Shown piece after piece: positions 21,861 through 33,546 of a stretch of 64,000 bases of DNA. Source of the DNA: Ptychodera flava (Eukaryota > Hemichordata > Enteropneusta > Ptychoderidae); NCBI RefSeq assembly GCF_041260155.1, contig NC_091940.1:25286370-25350369 (forward strand), read 5' to 3'. The notes beneath the pieces were generated by a model. The model searched no databases. It saw nothing but the letters and a program-made list of their open reading frames with translations, and was not told the origin of the DNA. Each line of letters begins with the position of its first letter. Position 1 is the first letter of the stretch. The position numbers and the translations under genes were made by a program.

Positions 21861-22496
21861 GTTGACAGACTCGGGTAACGAACTACGGACGATGCCACAC
21901 TGCCACTCATTAGCTCTTCCTTGCTAACAGTGGAACTAATGATAAGGAAGAGTCCCTTACTCATCTTTACTGTGCATATAAACAAGTTGTGATTTTCATA
22001 ATCACATTCACATGGACGACATGCAAACAAACATGTCTGAAAGGCCGTCAAGACTAGCAAAGATAATTCTTTGAGATACAAATTTGTCTGTCTTTGTGAC
22101 TCAAAATATTAACACGTCTTCGGTGAGATGAAAAGAGCAAATGTAAACATTTGCTACCTTTACCGCATAATTTCTAAATGTACCAAAGGACATGATCCTG
22201 CTGATAGGGGAGAACAACTGGCACCAACATCAAGACACGGACTATATATCTGCAAACCAAAGTACCATTCAGAAGGCATACAATGGAAAGGATAAACCTC
22301 TGTAGACTGAAGCACATGCTATAAAACCCCATGTACTGTTTTTAATGATTATTGATAACTACAATGAAAATTGTCAGAAATTTTTAATATAAAAAGTTCA
22401 AGTTGTTTGCTGATCTTTCTAAGCTTTAAGGAAATTCAAGTTTTGTAAGATTAAAAGTTCGAAAAGTTTGGACGAATATAATTTGCAAACACTTAC

Positions 22497-22535
22497 CACC
22501 ATTATCATCATCATCATCGTCGTCGTCGCCATCAT
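22497..22535 (-). CDS. Acidic linker exon between CUB-D and CUB-E
   Basis: 39-nt exon, acceptor ATTTCAG and donor GTAAGT, phase 1-1, encoding DGDDDDDDDDNG after a split codon. The CUB-D to CUB-E intron around it matches those around the other linkers. Confidence 0.7.
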
Positions 22536-22917
22536 CTGAAATGAAATTAATAATTTGTTTTACATCATCAATGTCTATATTTTTGTATTCATCAATGTCC
22601 AGATTTTTCTGATCATATAGCTTTACTTTATCCTGCCCGACATCATTCTACACATACGCTCGAGCTTGTTTAAATTCAAATGTTTCACTAGAGTGGCACG
22701 TTGCCATTTTCGATAGTTACATTGGAAGACTTCTATAGTTCCAGTATTTTTTTTTATCGTAGAATATTTCAGGAGTGTTTTAACAGAATGTTCGAGGCCG
22801 ATAATCTTCCGCCAAGGTCGGTGACAGACATTTTACCTGCAAAACAATCATGTATTTCTTTCCCGATTTACGGCTTGAGAAACGAACGACGGAATTTGTT
22901 TTATTCCTTCTACTCAC

Positions 22918-23256
22918 CGCCCACACCACTTGCTGTTAATTGAAATCCTGAAAAGCTTTGGGAACCATCTGAATGGAATGCTATCCAAACGGAATCTCCC
23001 GATGACGTCAGACTGCCAGGAATCTCACTCCCATCATGCCTGGGAGCATCGGCATCAGGTGTACTTCCGCTTCCGTACTGAACATAATCATATCCTGTCT
23101 CGGTTTGAAAACTGTTGAAGACCAGCTGTACGTTTCCACCATCAGCATTGGTAACGGCCCAGGTGCAGTCAACATTGTCTCCATAGTTTTCAGGATAGTT
23201 TGGAGAAGATATTTCGAAAGACTCCCCTGTACTTACCAAGTAATTTACACCACATT
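22918..23256 (-). CDS. CUB domain exon D
   Basis: 339-bp exon, acceptor TTTTGTAG and donor GTGAGT, phase 1-1: CGVNYLVSTGESFEISSPN, YPENYGDNVDCTWAVTNADG, FNSFQTETGYDYVQYGSG, IPGSLTSSGDSVWIAFHSDG and SFSGFQLTASGVGG. A two-cysteine CUB; the Glu, Asp and Asp expected of calcium-binding CUBs are present. Near-twin of CUB-B (start CGVNYLVSTGESFEI). Confidence 0.92.
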
Positions 23257-24004
23257 CTACAAAAACGCAAATACATTTAAGTCTTACATTACGCTGAAAA
23301 TGGCTGACAGGCATTAAAAGAAGTTCAATAATCAATATCATTCACACTAAATACATAATTGATTTGGTCCGAGGAACACGTAGAACAATCACAACGGGGT
23401 TGTCTTGAACCATCAATCAGTGGTGGTACCAGAAGAGTTCCGTATTCATCTTTTCTTGTTGTGTAGACGAGATATGACATTCTGGAACGCATTTACATGG
23501 ACAATTTGCAAGCAAACATGTCTAACACGTCGTTCCCACCCTCAAAGAAACTTCCTTGCGATACAAATTCCTCTGTACTTGTGACTTTTCTTATACCGCA
23601 TCAAAACATAAATACCTCTGCGGTCATATGAAATGAGGACATTTCAATATTTGCTACCTTTACTGCGTAATTTCTACGTGTGCCAAGGACATGGCCCTGC
23701 TGGTATGGGACAAAAACTGTCACTAATGCCAAGAAATTGGATATACATCAGCAAACCAAACAACCATAGAAGGCATACTATGGAAATGATTTGCTTCAGC
23801 TGTAGTCCGAAGCGATGCTATGATGCTATGAAACATCGTGTAATGTTTATAATAATTATTGATTACTGCAACGATAATTGTCAGAATCTTTTAACATATC
23901 AAATAAGTCAACTGACCCTTCACTAGTTGAAGGAAATGTTAGTGTAAAAATTTTGTAAAATTAAAGTTAGAAAACTTTGAAGGAACTAATGTGCAGACAC
24001 TTAC
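23257..24004 (-). repeat. Intron copied with the CUB unit
   Basis: Homologous segments occur at 7800-8260, 22150-22490, 25490-25890 and 26570-27290: shared phrases include GGACATGACCCTGCTG, CTGGCACCAATG, CATAGAAGGCATAC and TGCTATGAAACATC. Shows that the duplications took introns as well as exons. Confidence 0.8.
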
Positions 24005-24037
24005 CATCATTATCATCATCGTCGTCGTCGTCATTGT
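24005..24037 (-). CDS. Acidic linker exon between CUB-C and CUB-D
   Basis: 33-nt exon, acceptor CATTCCAG and donor GTAAGT, phase 1-1, encoding NDDDDDDDND after a split codon. Confidence 0.7.
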
Positions 24038-24159
24038 CTGGAATGAAATTAAATGAGTTTAATATTATAATCAATGTCTGAATCTGAATAAATACTAGTA
24101 CGTTGAAGGACCAGAATTCTGGTATATCATCAACGGAAAAAAGAGGGCACAAAGAGGCC

Positions 24160-24790
24160 AGCTAGTAACACTGGAGGGCTGCCTTAAAGGCATCCACCGT
24201 ACAAGCATTTACAATATCTTCATCTAGATTGTTCCAATCAACAATAGTTCTCGGGAATAAAGAATATTTATAAAGATCTGTATTACTGTGAGGTAACTTG
24301 AAACAACGAGTATTCATTGACGCATATCTTTCAACTATGTTATGACAAGTAAACTCCTTGAATTGTTTTGGTTTGATTGATCTCTTTGGTCTTTCAGGAA
24401 CAAGGTAAGTGTCAGAACGTATAGCTGGTGTTAAACCCTCGGCAATTTTGAACAAGAACAAAAGGCGGAGATTTTTCCTTCTATCTTGAAGCAGAGGGAT
24501 GTGATTTTCCCTAAGCAAGTTTGTGATTGTTCCCGGTTCTCTATCTTTGTAATTATTGGATATAAATCGGACTGCCCTATTTTGTATACGTTCAAGTTTG
24601 TCAATGTTCATCTGCTGAAATGGATCCCATATAATTGCTCCATATTCCAATGTAGATGGAATTAGCGATATATATGCATTTTTACGACAGGATAAATTGC
24701 AGTGTTTCAGTTCCTCCTGAGGAAACCAATCATTGAACTGGCTTTTTTTGATATACTTGTAATGTGAGTATTCCACTTTAGGTCGTCTGT
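24160..24790 (-). mobile_element. LINE fragment (C-terminal region after reverse transcriptase)
   Basis: A 204-codon open frame on the minus strand reads NAYISLIPSTLEYGAIIWDP, DKLERIQNRAVRFISNNY, IPLLQDRRKNLRLLFLFKI and FPRTIVDWNNLDEDIV, the region found after the RT palm in Jockey/CR1-type non-LTR retrotransposons. No RT catalytic block is present, so the copy is 5'-truncated. It sits in the linker to CUB-C interval; copies of that intron at 26 and 27 kb lack it. Confidence 0.85.
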
Positions 24791-25113
24791 CAATTATTTC
24801 CTGATTTTAGAGCACACTATACCCTTCCCGACGTTATTGTACATATTCGCACGAGATTGTTTGAATGTAAATGTATCGCGAGAGTGGCACCTTGCAAATT
24901 TCGATTGTCACATTGGTTGACATTTACAGTTACATTAATTTTTTTCTCGCAGAGTGTGTCAGGTGTGTTTAACGAAATGCTCGATGCCAACATTTTCCGT
25001 CGTGGTCGGTGACGGACATTTGACCTGCAAAAATAATGTATTCGTTTCCCAATTCACGACTTGAGAAACTTTCTCAAACGAGCGACTTTACATATTTTTT
25101 TCCATTTACTCAC

Positions 25114-25452
25114 CGTCCACACCACTTGCTATTAATTGAAATCCCGAAAAACTTTGGGAACCATCTGAATGGAAAGTGAGCCAAACGGAATCTCCCGATG
25201 ACGTCAGGCTGCCAGGAATGTCACTCCCATCATGCCTCGGTGCATCGGCATCGGGTGTACTTCCGCTTCCGTACTGAACATAATCATATCCTGTCTCGGT
25301 TTGGAAACTGTTGAAGACCAGCTGTACGTTTCCACCATCAGCATTGGTAACGGTCCAGGTGCAGTCAACATTGTCTCCATAGTTTTCAGGATAGTTTGGA
25401 GATGTTATTTCGATGGAATTCCCTGCACTTACGATATGGTTTCCGCCACATT
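25114..25452 (-). CDS. CUB domain exon C
   Basis: 339-bp exon, acceptor TTCGTAG and donor GTGAGT, phase 1-1, no internal stop: CGGNHIVSAGNSIEITSPN, YPENYGDNVDCTWTVTNADG, TETGYDYVQYGSG, HDGSDIPGSLTSSGDSVW and SFSGFQLIASGVDG. It shares the CGGNHIVSAGNSIEI start with CUB-A rather than with its neighbours B and D. Confidence 0.9.
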
Positions 25453-25893
25453 CTACGAAAGTGCAAACACATGGAGGCCTTACATTAAGGTTTCTTATAC
25501 TGCATCAAAACATCAATAACCCGGTGGTCATACGAAATGAGGAAATTTCAACATTTGTTATCTTTACTGCATCATTGCTACATGTGCAAAAGGACATGAC
25601 CCTTCTGATAGAGGAGAAAAACTGGCACCAATGGTAAGAAATAGACTATATATCTGAAGCCCAAAAATCATAGAAGGCATACAATGGAAAATATTTACTT
25701 CTGTAGACTGAAGCACATGCTATGAAACATCATGTAATTTTTATAATGATTACGTATCACAGCCATGAAACTTGTCAGACATGCTTCAAACATAAAATAT
25801 GTTAACTGACCTTTCACTGTTATGGGAAATGGTGAAGTGCTTGTAAAATTTAAGTGAGACAACTTTGTAGGAATATTATTTGCAAACACTTAC

Positions 25894-25923
25894 CACTATT
25901 ATCATCATCGTCGTCGTCATCGC
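25894..25923 (-). CDS. Acidic linker exon between CUB-B and CUB-C
   Basis: 30-nt exon, acceptor ATTCCAG and donor GTAAGT, phase 1-1, encoding DDDDDDNS after a split codon. Confidence 0.7.
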
Positions 25924-26225
25924 CTGGAATGAAATTAAAATGGATTTTTATATCATAATCAATTTGCTGATTTTACTGATTTTTCTACAATTACTTTATC
26001 CATCCCGACGTCATAGTGCTGTTGCGCCCTAGCTTCTTTGATTGTATGTGCATCGCAAGAGTGGCACGTTGGTATTTGCGATAGTTACATCGGTTGACTT
26101 TTACAGTTCCAGTAAATAATTCTCGCAGAGTGTTTAATGCGTGTTTGACGATTCATTTCCCCATTCATGACTTGAGAAACTTTCTCAAACGAGCGACTTT
26201 TACATATTTTATTCTATTGACTCAC

Positions 26226-26564
26226 CGCCCACACCACTTGCCATTACTTGAAATCCCGAAAAGCTTTGGGAACCATCTGAATGGAAAGTGAGCCAAACGG
26301 AATCTCCCGATGACGTCAGACTGCCAGGAATATCACTCCCATCATGCCTCGGTGCATCGGCATCAGGTGTACTTCCGCTTCCGTACTGAACATAATCATA
26401 TCCTGTCTCGGTTTGAAAACTGTTGAAGACCAGCTGTACGTTTCCACCATCAGCATTGGTAACGGTCCAGGTGCAGTCAACATTGTCTCCATAGTTTTCA
26501 GGATAGTTTGGAGAAGTTATTTCGAAAGACTCCCCTGTACTTACCAAGTAATTTACACCACATT
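26226..26564 (-). CDS. CUB domain exon B
   Basis: 339-bp exon, acceptor TTCGTAG and donor GTGAGT, phase 1-1: CGVNYLVSTGESFEITSPN, YPENYGDNVDCTWTVTNADG, TETGYDYVQYGSG, HDGSDIPGSLTSSGDSVW, SFSGFQVMASGVGG. Intact; closest to CUB-D. Confidence 0.92.
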
Positions 26565-27296
26565 CTACGAAAACGCAAAAACATTGAAATCTTATATTAC
26601 GCTGAAAATGGCAGACAGGCATTGAAAGAAGTTCAATAATCAATACCATTCACACTAAATACATAATTCATCAGGTCCGAGGAACAACTAGAAAAACCAA
26701 CAACAACGGTGTCATCTTGAACATCAGTGGTGGTAGTGGAAGAGTTCCTCAATCATCTTTACTGTGTGTATAGACGAGTTATGACATTCTGAAGCACATT
26801 TTTAAGTAATGTGCAACCAACATGTCTTACAGGTCGTTCACACTGGAAAAGAAACTGCTTTACAATAAAAAAATTCTCATTACTGGTGACTTCTCTCATA
26901 CCGCATCAAAACATAAACATCTCTGCGGTCATATGAAGAGAGCAAATTTCAACATGTGCCACCTTTACTGCATCATTGCTACATGAATAAAGGACATGAC
27001 CCTGCTATGCTGATATGGGTGAAAACTGGCACCAATGGTAAGAATTGGGCCATATATCTGTAAACCAAACAACCATAGAAGGCATACAATGGAAAGGATT
27101 TACATCTGTGGACGGAAGCACATGCTATGAAACATCATGTAATGTTTATTTTGGATTACTGCAATGAAACTTGTCAGACATTCTTCAAATATAAAATATT
27201 TTAACTGACCTTCAATAAACATTGTTTGGGGGAAATCTAAGTGCTTGTAATATTTAAGTGGGAAAACTTTAAAGAAATGAGATTTGCAACACTTAC

Positions 27297-27326
27297 CACT
27301 ATTATCACCATCGTCGTCGTCATTGT
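27297..27326 (-). CDS. Acidic linker exon between CUB-A and CUB-B
   Basis: 30-nt exon, acceptor ATTCCAG and donor GTAAGT, phase 1-1, encoding NDDDDGDNS after a split codon. Confidence 0.7.
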
Positions 27327-27613
27327 CTGGAATGAAATTAAAATGGATTTTTATATCATATTCAATGTCCTGATTTTACACTGATATTTCAAGAATTACT
27401 TTATCCTTCTCAACGGACGTTATTGTGCATTTTCGCGCGAGTTTTTTTATTGCAAATGCATTTCAAGAGTGGCACGTTGCCATTTCCGATAGTTACATTG
27501 GTTTACTTTTACAGTTCAAGTACATTGCACAGTGTTCAATGCGTGTTTGATGAAAAGTCGGGCCGATATTTTTCCGTCGTGGTCGATGACAGACCTTTGT
27601 GCTGCAAAACATT

Positions 27614-28341
27614 GGTAGAGTTGACTTTTCAGATCCGCAGCGATTCAGATCCTCAGATCCTCAGATCCTATAACTTCAGATGCAGATTCGAATTTACAAG
27701 CCGTTTACGATACCCGTATTAACAGTATGATTGCAATATTTAAAATAATAATTTGAATATGACATGTACAAGGTAGTTATGAAAACATAAAATTCTACAT
27801 AAACGTTTTCGCTCGATAAGTTTCAACGAACACGGGTCTACAATTACAGATTAGCTAACTTGCTTCTTCTGACCCTGAATTCAGATTTAGCCCGGGGTCA
27901 CTGGCCTCCAACATGGATTAGTTATATTTCCTCGCCATAAATATTACGAACGATGGTAAAATACGGACTGTCGATAGCCAGCATTTACATGATCGTCGCG
28001 GTCTTGATCGTTCGATCGCGCGCGGGTGTGTTTATCTCTATGAGGGAACGTTCACGTGATGACATAACAAGTGGAATCAATGCGCACCCTGTCTTCGACA
28101 GATGACGTTCTGATTTTGAGATCGAAGTTTTTAAGCTCAAGATTCAAGATAGAAATAAAATAATTTCTAAAGCCTTTTCAAATCTAAATTATATTTTATT
28201 TATCAGTATATTACATCAAACTTTGAAAATTGTGAAATTTTAATTATGAATCTGCGTCTGAAGTTATAGGATCTGAGGTCTGAGATCTGAGGATCTGAAT
28301 CTGAGGATCTGAATCTGAGGATCTGAAAAGTCAACTCTACC
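27614..28341. mobile_element. 728-bp TIR element with 10-bp target duplication (Mutator-like candidate)
   Basis: GCAAAACATT stands at 27604-27613 and 28342-28351. Between them the ends GGTAGAGTTGACTTTTCAGA and its complement TCTGAAAAGTCAACTCTACC are perfect mirrors, followed by inverted arrays of CAGATCCT / AGGATCTG repeats. Paralogous introns at 22.85 and 25.0 kb carry the empty site (CTGCAAAA). The 10-bp duplication fits Mutator-like elements. Confidence 0.85.
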
Positions 28342-28429
28342 GCAAAACATTCATGTCTGCAATTCCCCATTTACGACTCGAGAAACTTTCTCAAACGGAC
28401 GACTTATATATTTTATTCTATTGACTCAC

Positions 28430-28768
28430 CATCCACACCACTTGCTATTAATCGAAATCCCGAAAAACTTTGGGAACCATCTGAATGGAATGTGAGCCAA
28501 ACGGAATCTCCCGATGACGTCAGACTGCCAGGAATCTCACTCCCATCATGCCTCGGTGCTGCGGCATCGGGTGTACTTCCGCTTCCGTACTGAACATAAT
28601 CATATCCTGTCTCGGTTTGGAAACTGTTGAAGACCAGCTGTACGTTTCCACCATCAGCATTAGTAACGGTCCAGGTGCAGTCAACATTGTCTCCATAGTT
28701 TTCAGGATGGTTTGGAGAAGTTATTTCGATGGAATTCCCTGCACTTACGATATGATTTCCGCCACATT
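28430..28768 (-). CDS. CUB domain exon A
   Basis: 339-bp exon, acceptor TTCGTAG and donor GTGAGT, phase 1-1: CGGNHIVSAGNSIEITSPN, HPENYGDNVDCTWTVTNADG, TETGYDYVQYGSG, DAAAPRHDGSEIPGSL, SFSGFRLIASGVDG. Intact; closest to CUB-C at its start. Confidence 0.92.
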
Positions 28769-29404
28769 CTACGAAAGTGCAAACACATTGAGACCTTACA
28801 CACGTGATATAGGGACCGTGTCTTACATTACGGTGAAAATGGCAAGCAGGCATTAAAAGAGTTCCAATAACCAATATTATTCACAATAAATACATAATTG
28901 ATCTGGTCTGAAGAACACCTAGAAAAAACAACACAACAACGACAGTGTTGTCTTGAGCTACTAATTAATGGTGGTACCAGGAGTCCTGAATGGCTAAGTA
29001 TACACTGATAGCAGCTAAGCCTGTCAAAATTTACTAAATTCATGTAATCTACTAAAGCCATCAAATAACTGTTGTGAGTCAAAGTCCCTCAGGTTTCCTG
29101 TCACTCATCATTTTAACATAGACATGTCATAATTCGATTAAGAACTCCGTATCTGCCAAAGAACTTCTCAGATGATTTCACTTATGTATCTACAATCCGA
29201 GAATCTTCGACTCACCGGCTTTTGTACTGGTGAATCTTAGGTATGTTTCGCCTGTTTTGCTTTGTTGGGTTTTTTTGAGAAAAGGTATCCGAATAAGTCA
29301 GTAATGTACCTCGATTTCATGATGTCAGGGGTCTATTACTTCAAAGAAATAGGTGTTTCTCTTACGGTAAACATTTACAAGAGAAGTAATTTCAATACAC
29401 GTAC
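28769..29404 (-). other. Intron of gene 2
   Basis: The first ~150 bp match introns beside CUB-B and CUB-D (GAAAATGGC..CAGGCATTAAAAG, AATACATAATTGAT). The rest holds nothing recognised. Confidence 0.6.
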
Positions 29405-29428
29405 CTTCATTACCCCCATCGTCATCAT
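29405..29428 (-). CDS. Acidic linker exon after hevein-like module 5
   Basis: 24-nt exon, acceptor GTTACAG and donor GTACGT, phase 1-1, encoding DDDGGNE after a split codon. Confidence 0.6.
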
Positions 29429-29755
29429 CTGTAACGAAATGAAAACAACGAAATATCATCAATGTTGATGTCAGATCTAATTTGAGATTGTTATCCCACA
29501 TTTTCCTGCGTTTATAGTCATTGTGGGGCAGAAGATAGTTAAAGTACATAACTCAGCCCGTAAAGGAGGGAGATTGACCTCGTAATGTTATTTCAACAGG
29601 CCCTGAAAAAAGGGATATGCTTTTTCAAATTACCCGACCCACCCTTGTTCATACCACAAACCGATCAATTTTTTCCTTTTCACGAAAATTCCATGAGATT
29701 TTGTAAAATAAACGTCGAGTGCAAAAAGGTCACACGAGGACTTTCTGGAACTTAC

Positions 29756-29935
29756 CGCGGAAGTCGATACAACCAGGGCACTCGCAGTGGTCAGGCGTGT
29801 TACCACACCAATCATAAGGTGAACAGCACGGATAGATACCGTTTGGGTCACATTCGGCTGGACTACCATCAGGAAGTGGATAATTAGGGCCACATTGATA
29901 GTCGTCTCTCCATCTTATCTGGTCGCCTCCATCAC
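29756..29935 (-). CDS. Hevein-like eight-Cys module 5
   Basis: 180-bp exon, acceptor CAAACAG and donor GTAAGT, phase 1-1: [60 protein letters not shown]. All eight cysteines and the S-Y-W triad are intact, the best preserved module of gene 2. It lies between CUB 1 and CUB-A. Confidence 0.88.
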
Positions 29936-30194
29936 CTGTTTGAAGCAACAACGGATTTGTTTCAACAGAGAAGGATCTTGAAAAGTGCCAAGTATAAAGC
30001 GATTTAAGTATAAATATAAGGCACAACACGGTTCTTCGTACTTTATGTAGCACACTTTGCGTGAGCCACAGTACAATGAAAGTTTTCTGTATTGTATTGT
30101 ATTGTATTGCATTGCATTGTATTGCAATATTTTGCTTCTGTCTTGGTGACAACAATGACAACATGTAGTGACGTCGAAAAGCATTTTAACTCAC
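29936..30194 (-). repeat. Intron with ATTGT microsatellite
   Basis: TATTG/CATTG pentamers at about 30090-30127; otherwise unremarkable. Confidence 0.8.
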
Positions 30195-30533
30195 TATCGA
30201 TGCCATTTGCTGTTAATTGAAATCCCGAAAAACTTTGGGAACCATCTGAATGGAAAGTGAGCCAAACGGAATCTCCCGATGACGTCAGGCTGCCAGGTAT
30301 CTCATTCCCATCATGCCTCTGTGCATCAGCATCAGGTGTACTTCCGCTTCCGTACTGAACATAATCATATCCTGCCTCGGTTTGAAAACTGTTGAAAACC
30401 AGCTGTACGTTTCCTCCATCAGCATTGGTAACGGTCCAGGTGCAGTCAACATTGTCTCCATAGTTGCTTGGGTGGTTCGGAGAAGTAATTTGAAGAGAAT
30501 CTCCATTGCTCAAGAGATATGCAGCACCGCATC
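30195..30533 (-). CDS. CUB domain exon 1 (first after the protease)
   Basis: 339-bp exon, acceptor TTTTTAG and donor GTGAGT, phase 1-1: CGAAYLLSNGDSLQITSPN, HPSNYGDNVDCTWTVTNADG, FQTEAGYDYVQYGSG, DAQRHDGNEIPGSLTSSG, FSGFQLTANGID. Intact, same length as A-D but more diverged, so it probably stands outside the recent duplication. Confidence 0.92.
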
Positions 30534-30712
30534 CTAAAAAAGTTGAAAAATGGTGATTATTACTCAGAACATCGCGTGTATTACTTAATGTGCTATACTA
30601 GCAGAATCATTTATTCCAGAAAAAATATATCAATGCTCTCAGCACATTTATGTTACTTCAATACTTGATGCTATGGACATCGAAATTGGCGCGATAAGCA
30701 TACACATTTTAC

Positions 30713-30760
30713 CTCCATCGCCGTCATCTCCATCATCTCCATCATCGCCGCCGCCGCCAT
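30713..30760 (-). CDS. Gly/Asp linker exon between astacin and first CUB
   Basis: 48-nt exon, acceptor TCTTCAG and donor GTAAAA, phase 1-1, encoding GGGGDDGDDGDDGDG after a split codon. Longest Gly/Asp linker; it joins the catalytic domain to the array. Confidence 0.65.
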
Positions 30761-32336
30761 CTGAAGAAGACAAATCAAAATTGCCATTTAGACAGGATAG
30801 TTCCATTCGTTTTCATCAGAAAAGTGTGCTCGTCAGTCGAAAATAACCATGCAGGAAAAACGCGTAAATTGCAAGTACGATAATATGACATATCAGAAGG
30901 CAATCTAACCGAGATAAATTGTCACAGAAAGCAAAGCTGTTTGAAAGGTTCCGACATTTTACGTCAAAAGAATATTCCCCTTCTAATACTTTGGTTTTCT
31001 TTTTGATAACAGGGGAAAAGCGACCAAATTATTAGCTGATGACGAAGTCCCAGCAATGTGTATCTGGTCATATCACAACTCTTACTTTTGATAATCGATG
31101 ACGTCCCTCGAAAACGTTTTCGGAAGAGTTTTTAACAGAACAAATAATTGAGATAGAGATGGGTATTTGGTATGGACTCAAAAACAGATACTACGGCCTT
31201 TGTTAACACTATGGGGGGAAATAAAAGTCTCGACTTTCGAAAAGCTAAGATGGTAAAAACTTTTCTTTCATCAAGAGCTTTAAAATGAGCAGCCACAAGC
31301 GGTAGATCAGAAGAGAATTGATAAAATTTCAAGGCTCGAATCTGTCCCCGAGGCGCGTTCTACCTTAAGTGGTCTGGCTTTAGTCTCCAAAAACTCCTGT
31401 TACATGTGTTTGGGTGAGTTCAAGCTTACAATATACCTTAAAGTAAGATATATTATTACTAGAGGCAGTAAGCTGCATTCGTAAATTTTCTCAAATGCCT
31501 TACCAGGTCATTAGGGCTATAATGCCCGATCATTACCCTGAAGGAAGGACTGTGAGTTGCTACAAAAAACATCGCTTTTGGTAAAAGTTACCTACAAAGG
31601 GTAATAGAAATGCACTATACCCCGAGTAAAGAACAGTTTATAGGTGTTTTATGACACCCCATATTCTCATGCCTTTCTATGTTGTTTTAACGTGCTTTGA
31701 ATATGAACCGCAGCATACATTGCGATAATTCAGGGGGGAGTTCTCCGTAGCGGTTACAATAGTGCCAATGTCTTCACAAAAAGAAGCAAAAACATCATTA
31801 GCGTACCACATAACCTCCTTGTTGCACTTTGATATTTGTTGTTAATGGTAGTCTATTCGCGTTCCAGAGCATTTAGAATGGAAATTCGATATTTTAGTGA
31901 AAGGCTCCTCGCTCATCAGGATATGAATCACCCGCCCTCGTTTCAAAGTTGCAGACGACACTCAGCGTCACGTGATGTGATATTTTGTTCTGCTGATATG
32001 CAGTGTGCTCGGAAGGTTATATCTGATTGGTCGATTGCCACTATACACAGCAACTTATGGAGTCTATTTGTATTATTCAATTATAACTTTCAGATTCAGT
32101 CAACCAATTGGATAACAACTTCGGAGACGCTGCACATTAACCCACTTTTTTTAAAATATCATTTCCCTAGGGACTCCCTGACGTCACATTTTGGAGCCAT
32201 TGGACACCAGACATGTCTGTTCTTGATCACTCTGCACTTGACTTGTTCTAGCGAAATGCGTTAGCATGTGGCGTGACAAAGTTTATAAGATGTGAGACTC
32301 TGCGATCGGTTTACAAGATGATTTCCGTTAACTTAC
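30761..32336 (-). other. Intron of gene 2 with one dispersed repeat copy
   Basis: Contains a copy (about 31120-31376) of the repeat family typified by 43203-43553, ending GCGCGTTCTACCTTAA. Nothing else recognised. Confidence 0.6.
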
Positions 32337-32558
32337 CGCAGTTGTAAAGTGCATTGAGTTTGTAAATATCTGTTTCAGTGAAATCCAGGCTAGAGCCAAG
32401 ATCTTCCGGTCGTATACCACTTTGTAGAGGTATGATGGTTGACTCGCCATTGACCGTGAACGCAGTGTCATGGTAATGCATGATGGAGAAGTAATCGTAG
32501 CTTGATCCAAGATCCTGTATGTAGTCCTCTTCATATCTGTCAAAGTTGTGCTCCATGC
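32337..32558 (-). CDS. Astacin catalytic exon 4 (Met-turn and C-terminus)
   Basis: 222-bp exon, acceptor AACTTTCAG and donor GTAAGT, phase 1-1. MEHNFDRYEEDYIQDLG, SSYDYFSIMHYHDTAF, STIIPLQSGIRPEDLG, TDIYKLNALYNC. The Met-turn SIMHY and its Tyr are intact. It continues in frame from ENIISG of the previous exon and is the direct paralogue of 97-318. Confidence 0.95.
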
Positions 32559-33367
32559 CTGAAAGTTACAGTGTGCATGAAACATCTTAATGCTTACACA
32601 AGTTCGATTCATAGGTGTCAAGTTAACATTACAGTCCATGCACTGCCTTCATGAGAGTTGAATACAGTTAACACGAAGAATGATTTGTACGGTGTAAAAG
32701 CTAAACTAAAAGATGTCAACATTAAGACCACGGCATCGTTTAATATTGGAACAGGAATGCGATATGCGGGCATTACTAAAGTTAAAGGTCTGGTAAATAG
32801 ATTATGAAGGAAAGGATTTAAATTGGAATATAGTCCACTTTAAGTTGTCCATGGTTTGATATCATTTTGTATTTGGGAGAAGAATGAGCATACATTTTCT
32901 CCAGAAGAACATCACACTCAATCATACGTTAATTTTCTATTCATGTTACTTTTACAAAATCTCGGGGTTACTAAATTTTAAAGCTCTCATCCTCATTTGT
33001 GTGTCTGTGTGTATGTAATTTTCATGGCTCCAATCAAGATCTAATTGATCCATCCCTAGAGCGTAATGAAGTCAAAAATCAACTTCTTTAGTTTTCCACA
33101 GTAGATTTATGAAGTCATTGAGATTCGAATTGGCGAAGAATGGCGATCAAATGGATTAAACGATACTTAAACGATTAAACGATGTGCTTTTACATTGGAC
33201 AAATACGGCGGGATAAACTTACGATCGATCGACAGTGTTACCATTTGATCGTTACCACAACGGTACTGAACCGCCATAACCATGGTGTTTTTAGCGAGCA
33301 TTATTTACTACCGATCCCCTTATCAGTGAAAATGTCCATGAATCAAAATGTGGTTGTTTCTACCCAC
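32559..33367 (-). other. Intron of gene 2
   Basis: About 810 bp with no recognisable element or exon. Confidence 0.5.
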
Positions 33368-33546
33368 CAGATATGATGTTTTCCAACACAATGTAAACGT
33401 AGGTATCTCTGTCGGTTCGGCTCTGTTCGTGTGCAAATCCGACGGCGTGCATGAACTCGTGCATGGGAGTCGTCTTGTGGAAAGTGCAACCATAACCCAG
33501 AGACAAGGCCTGTCGGCCGCCATCCTTTCCGATGCTCGACCAGCAA
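33368..33546 (-). CDS. Astacin catalytic exon 3 (zinc-binding motif)
   Basis: 179-bp exon, acceptor CTTTGCAG and donor GTGGGT, phase 2 in and phase 1 out. It encodes CWSSIGKDGGRQALSLGYGC and then HEFMHAVGFAHEQSRTDRD, the complete astacin signature HExxHxxGFxHExxRxDRD: three zinc His, catalytic Glu and the Met-turn-contacting Glu. Ends TYVYIVLENIISG. Catalytically competent by sequence. Confidence 0.96.

Noticed and set aside
28548..28856. Repeated plus-strand open frames over the CUB exons (also at 19521, 23036, 25232, 26344, 30313)
   Set aside because: They are antisense shadows of CUB exons; similarity among them only reflects the duplicated minus-strand exons.
22000..31000. CRISPR-like spacing of repeats
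   Set aside because: The repeated blocks are 339-bp coding exons and their introns in a eukaryotic gene, not short repeats with unique spacers.
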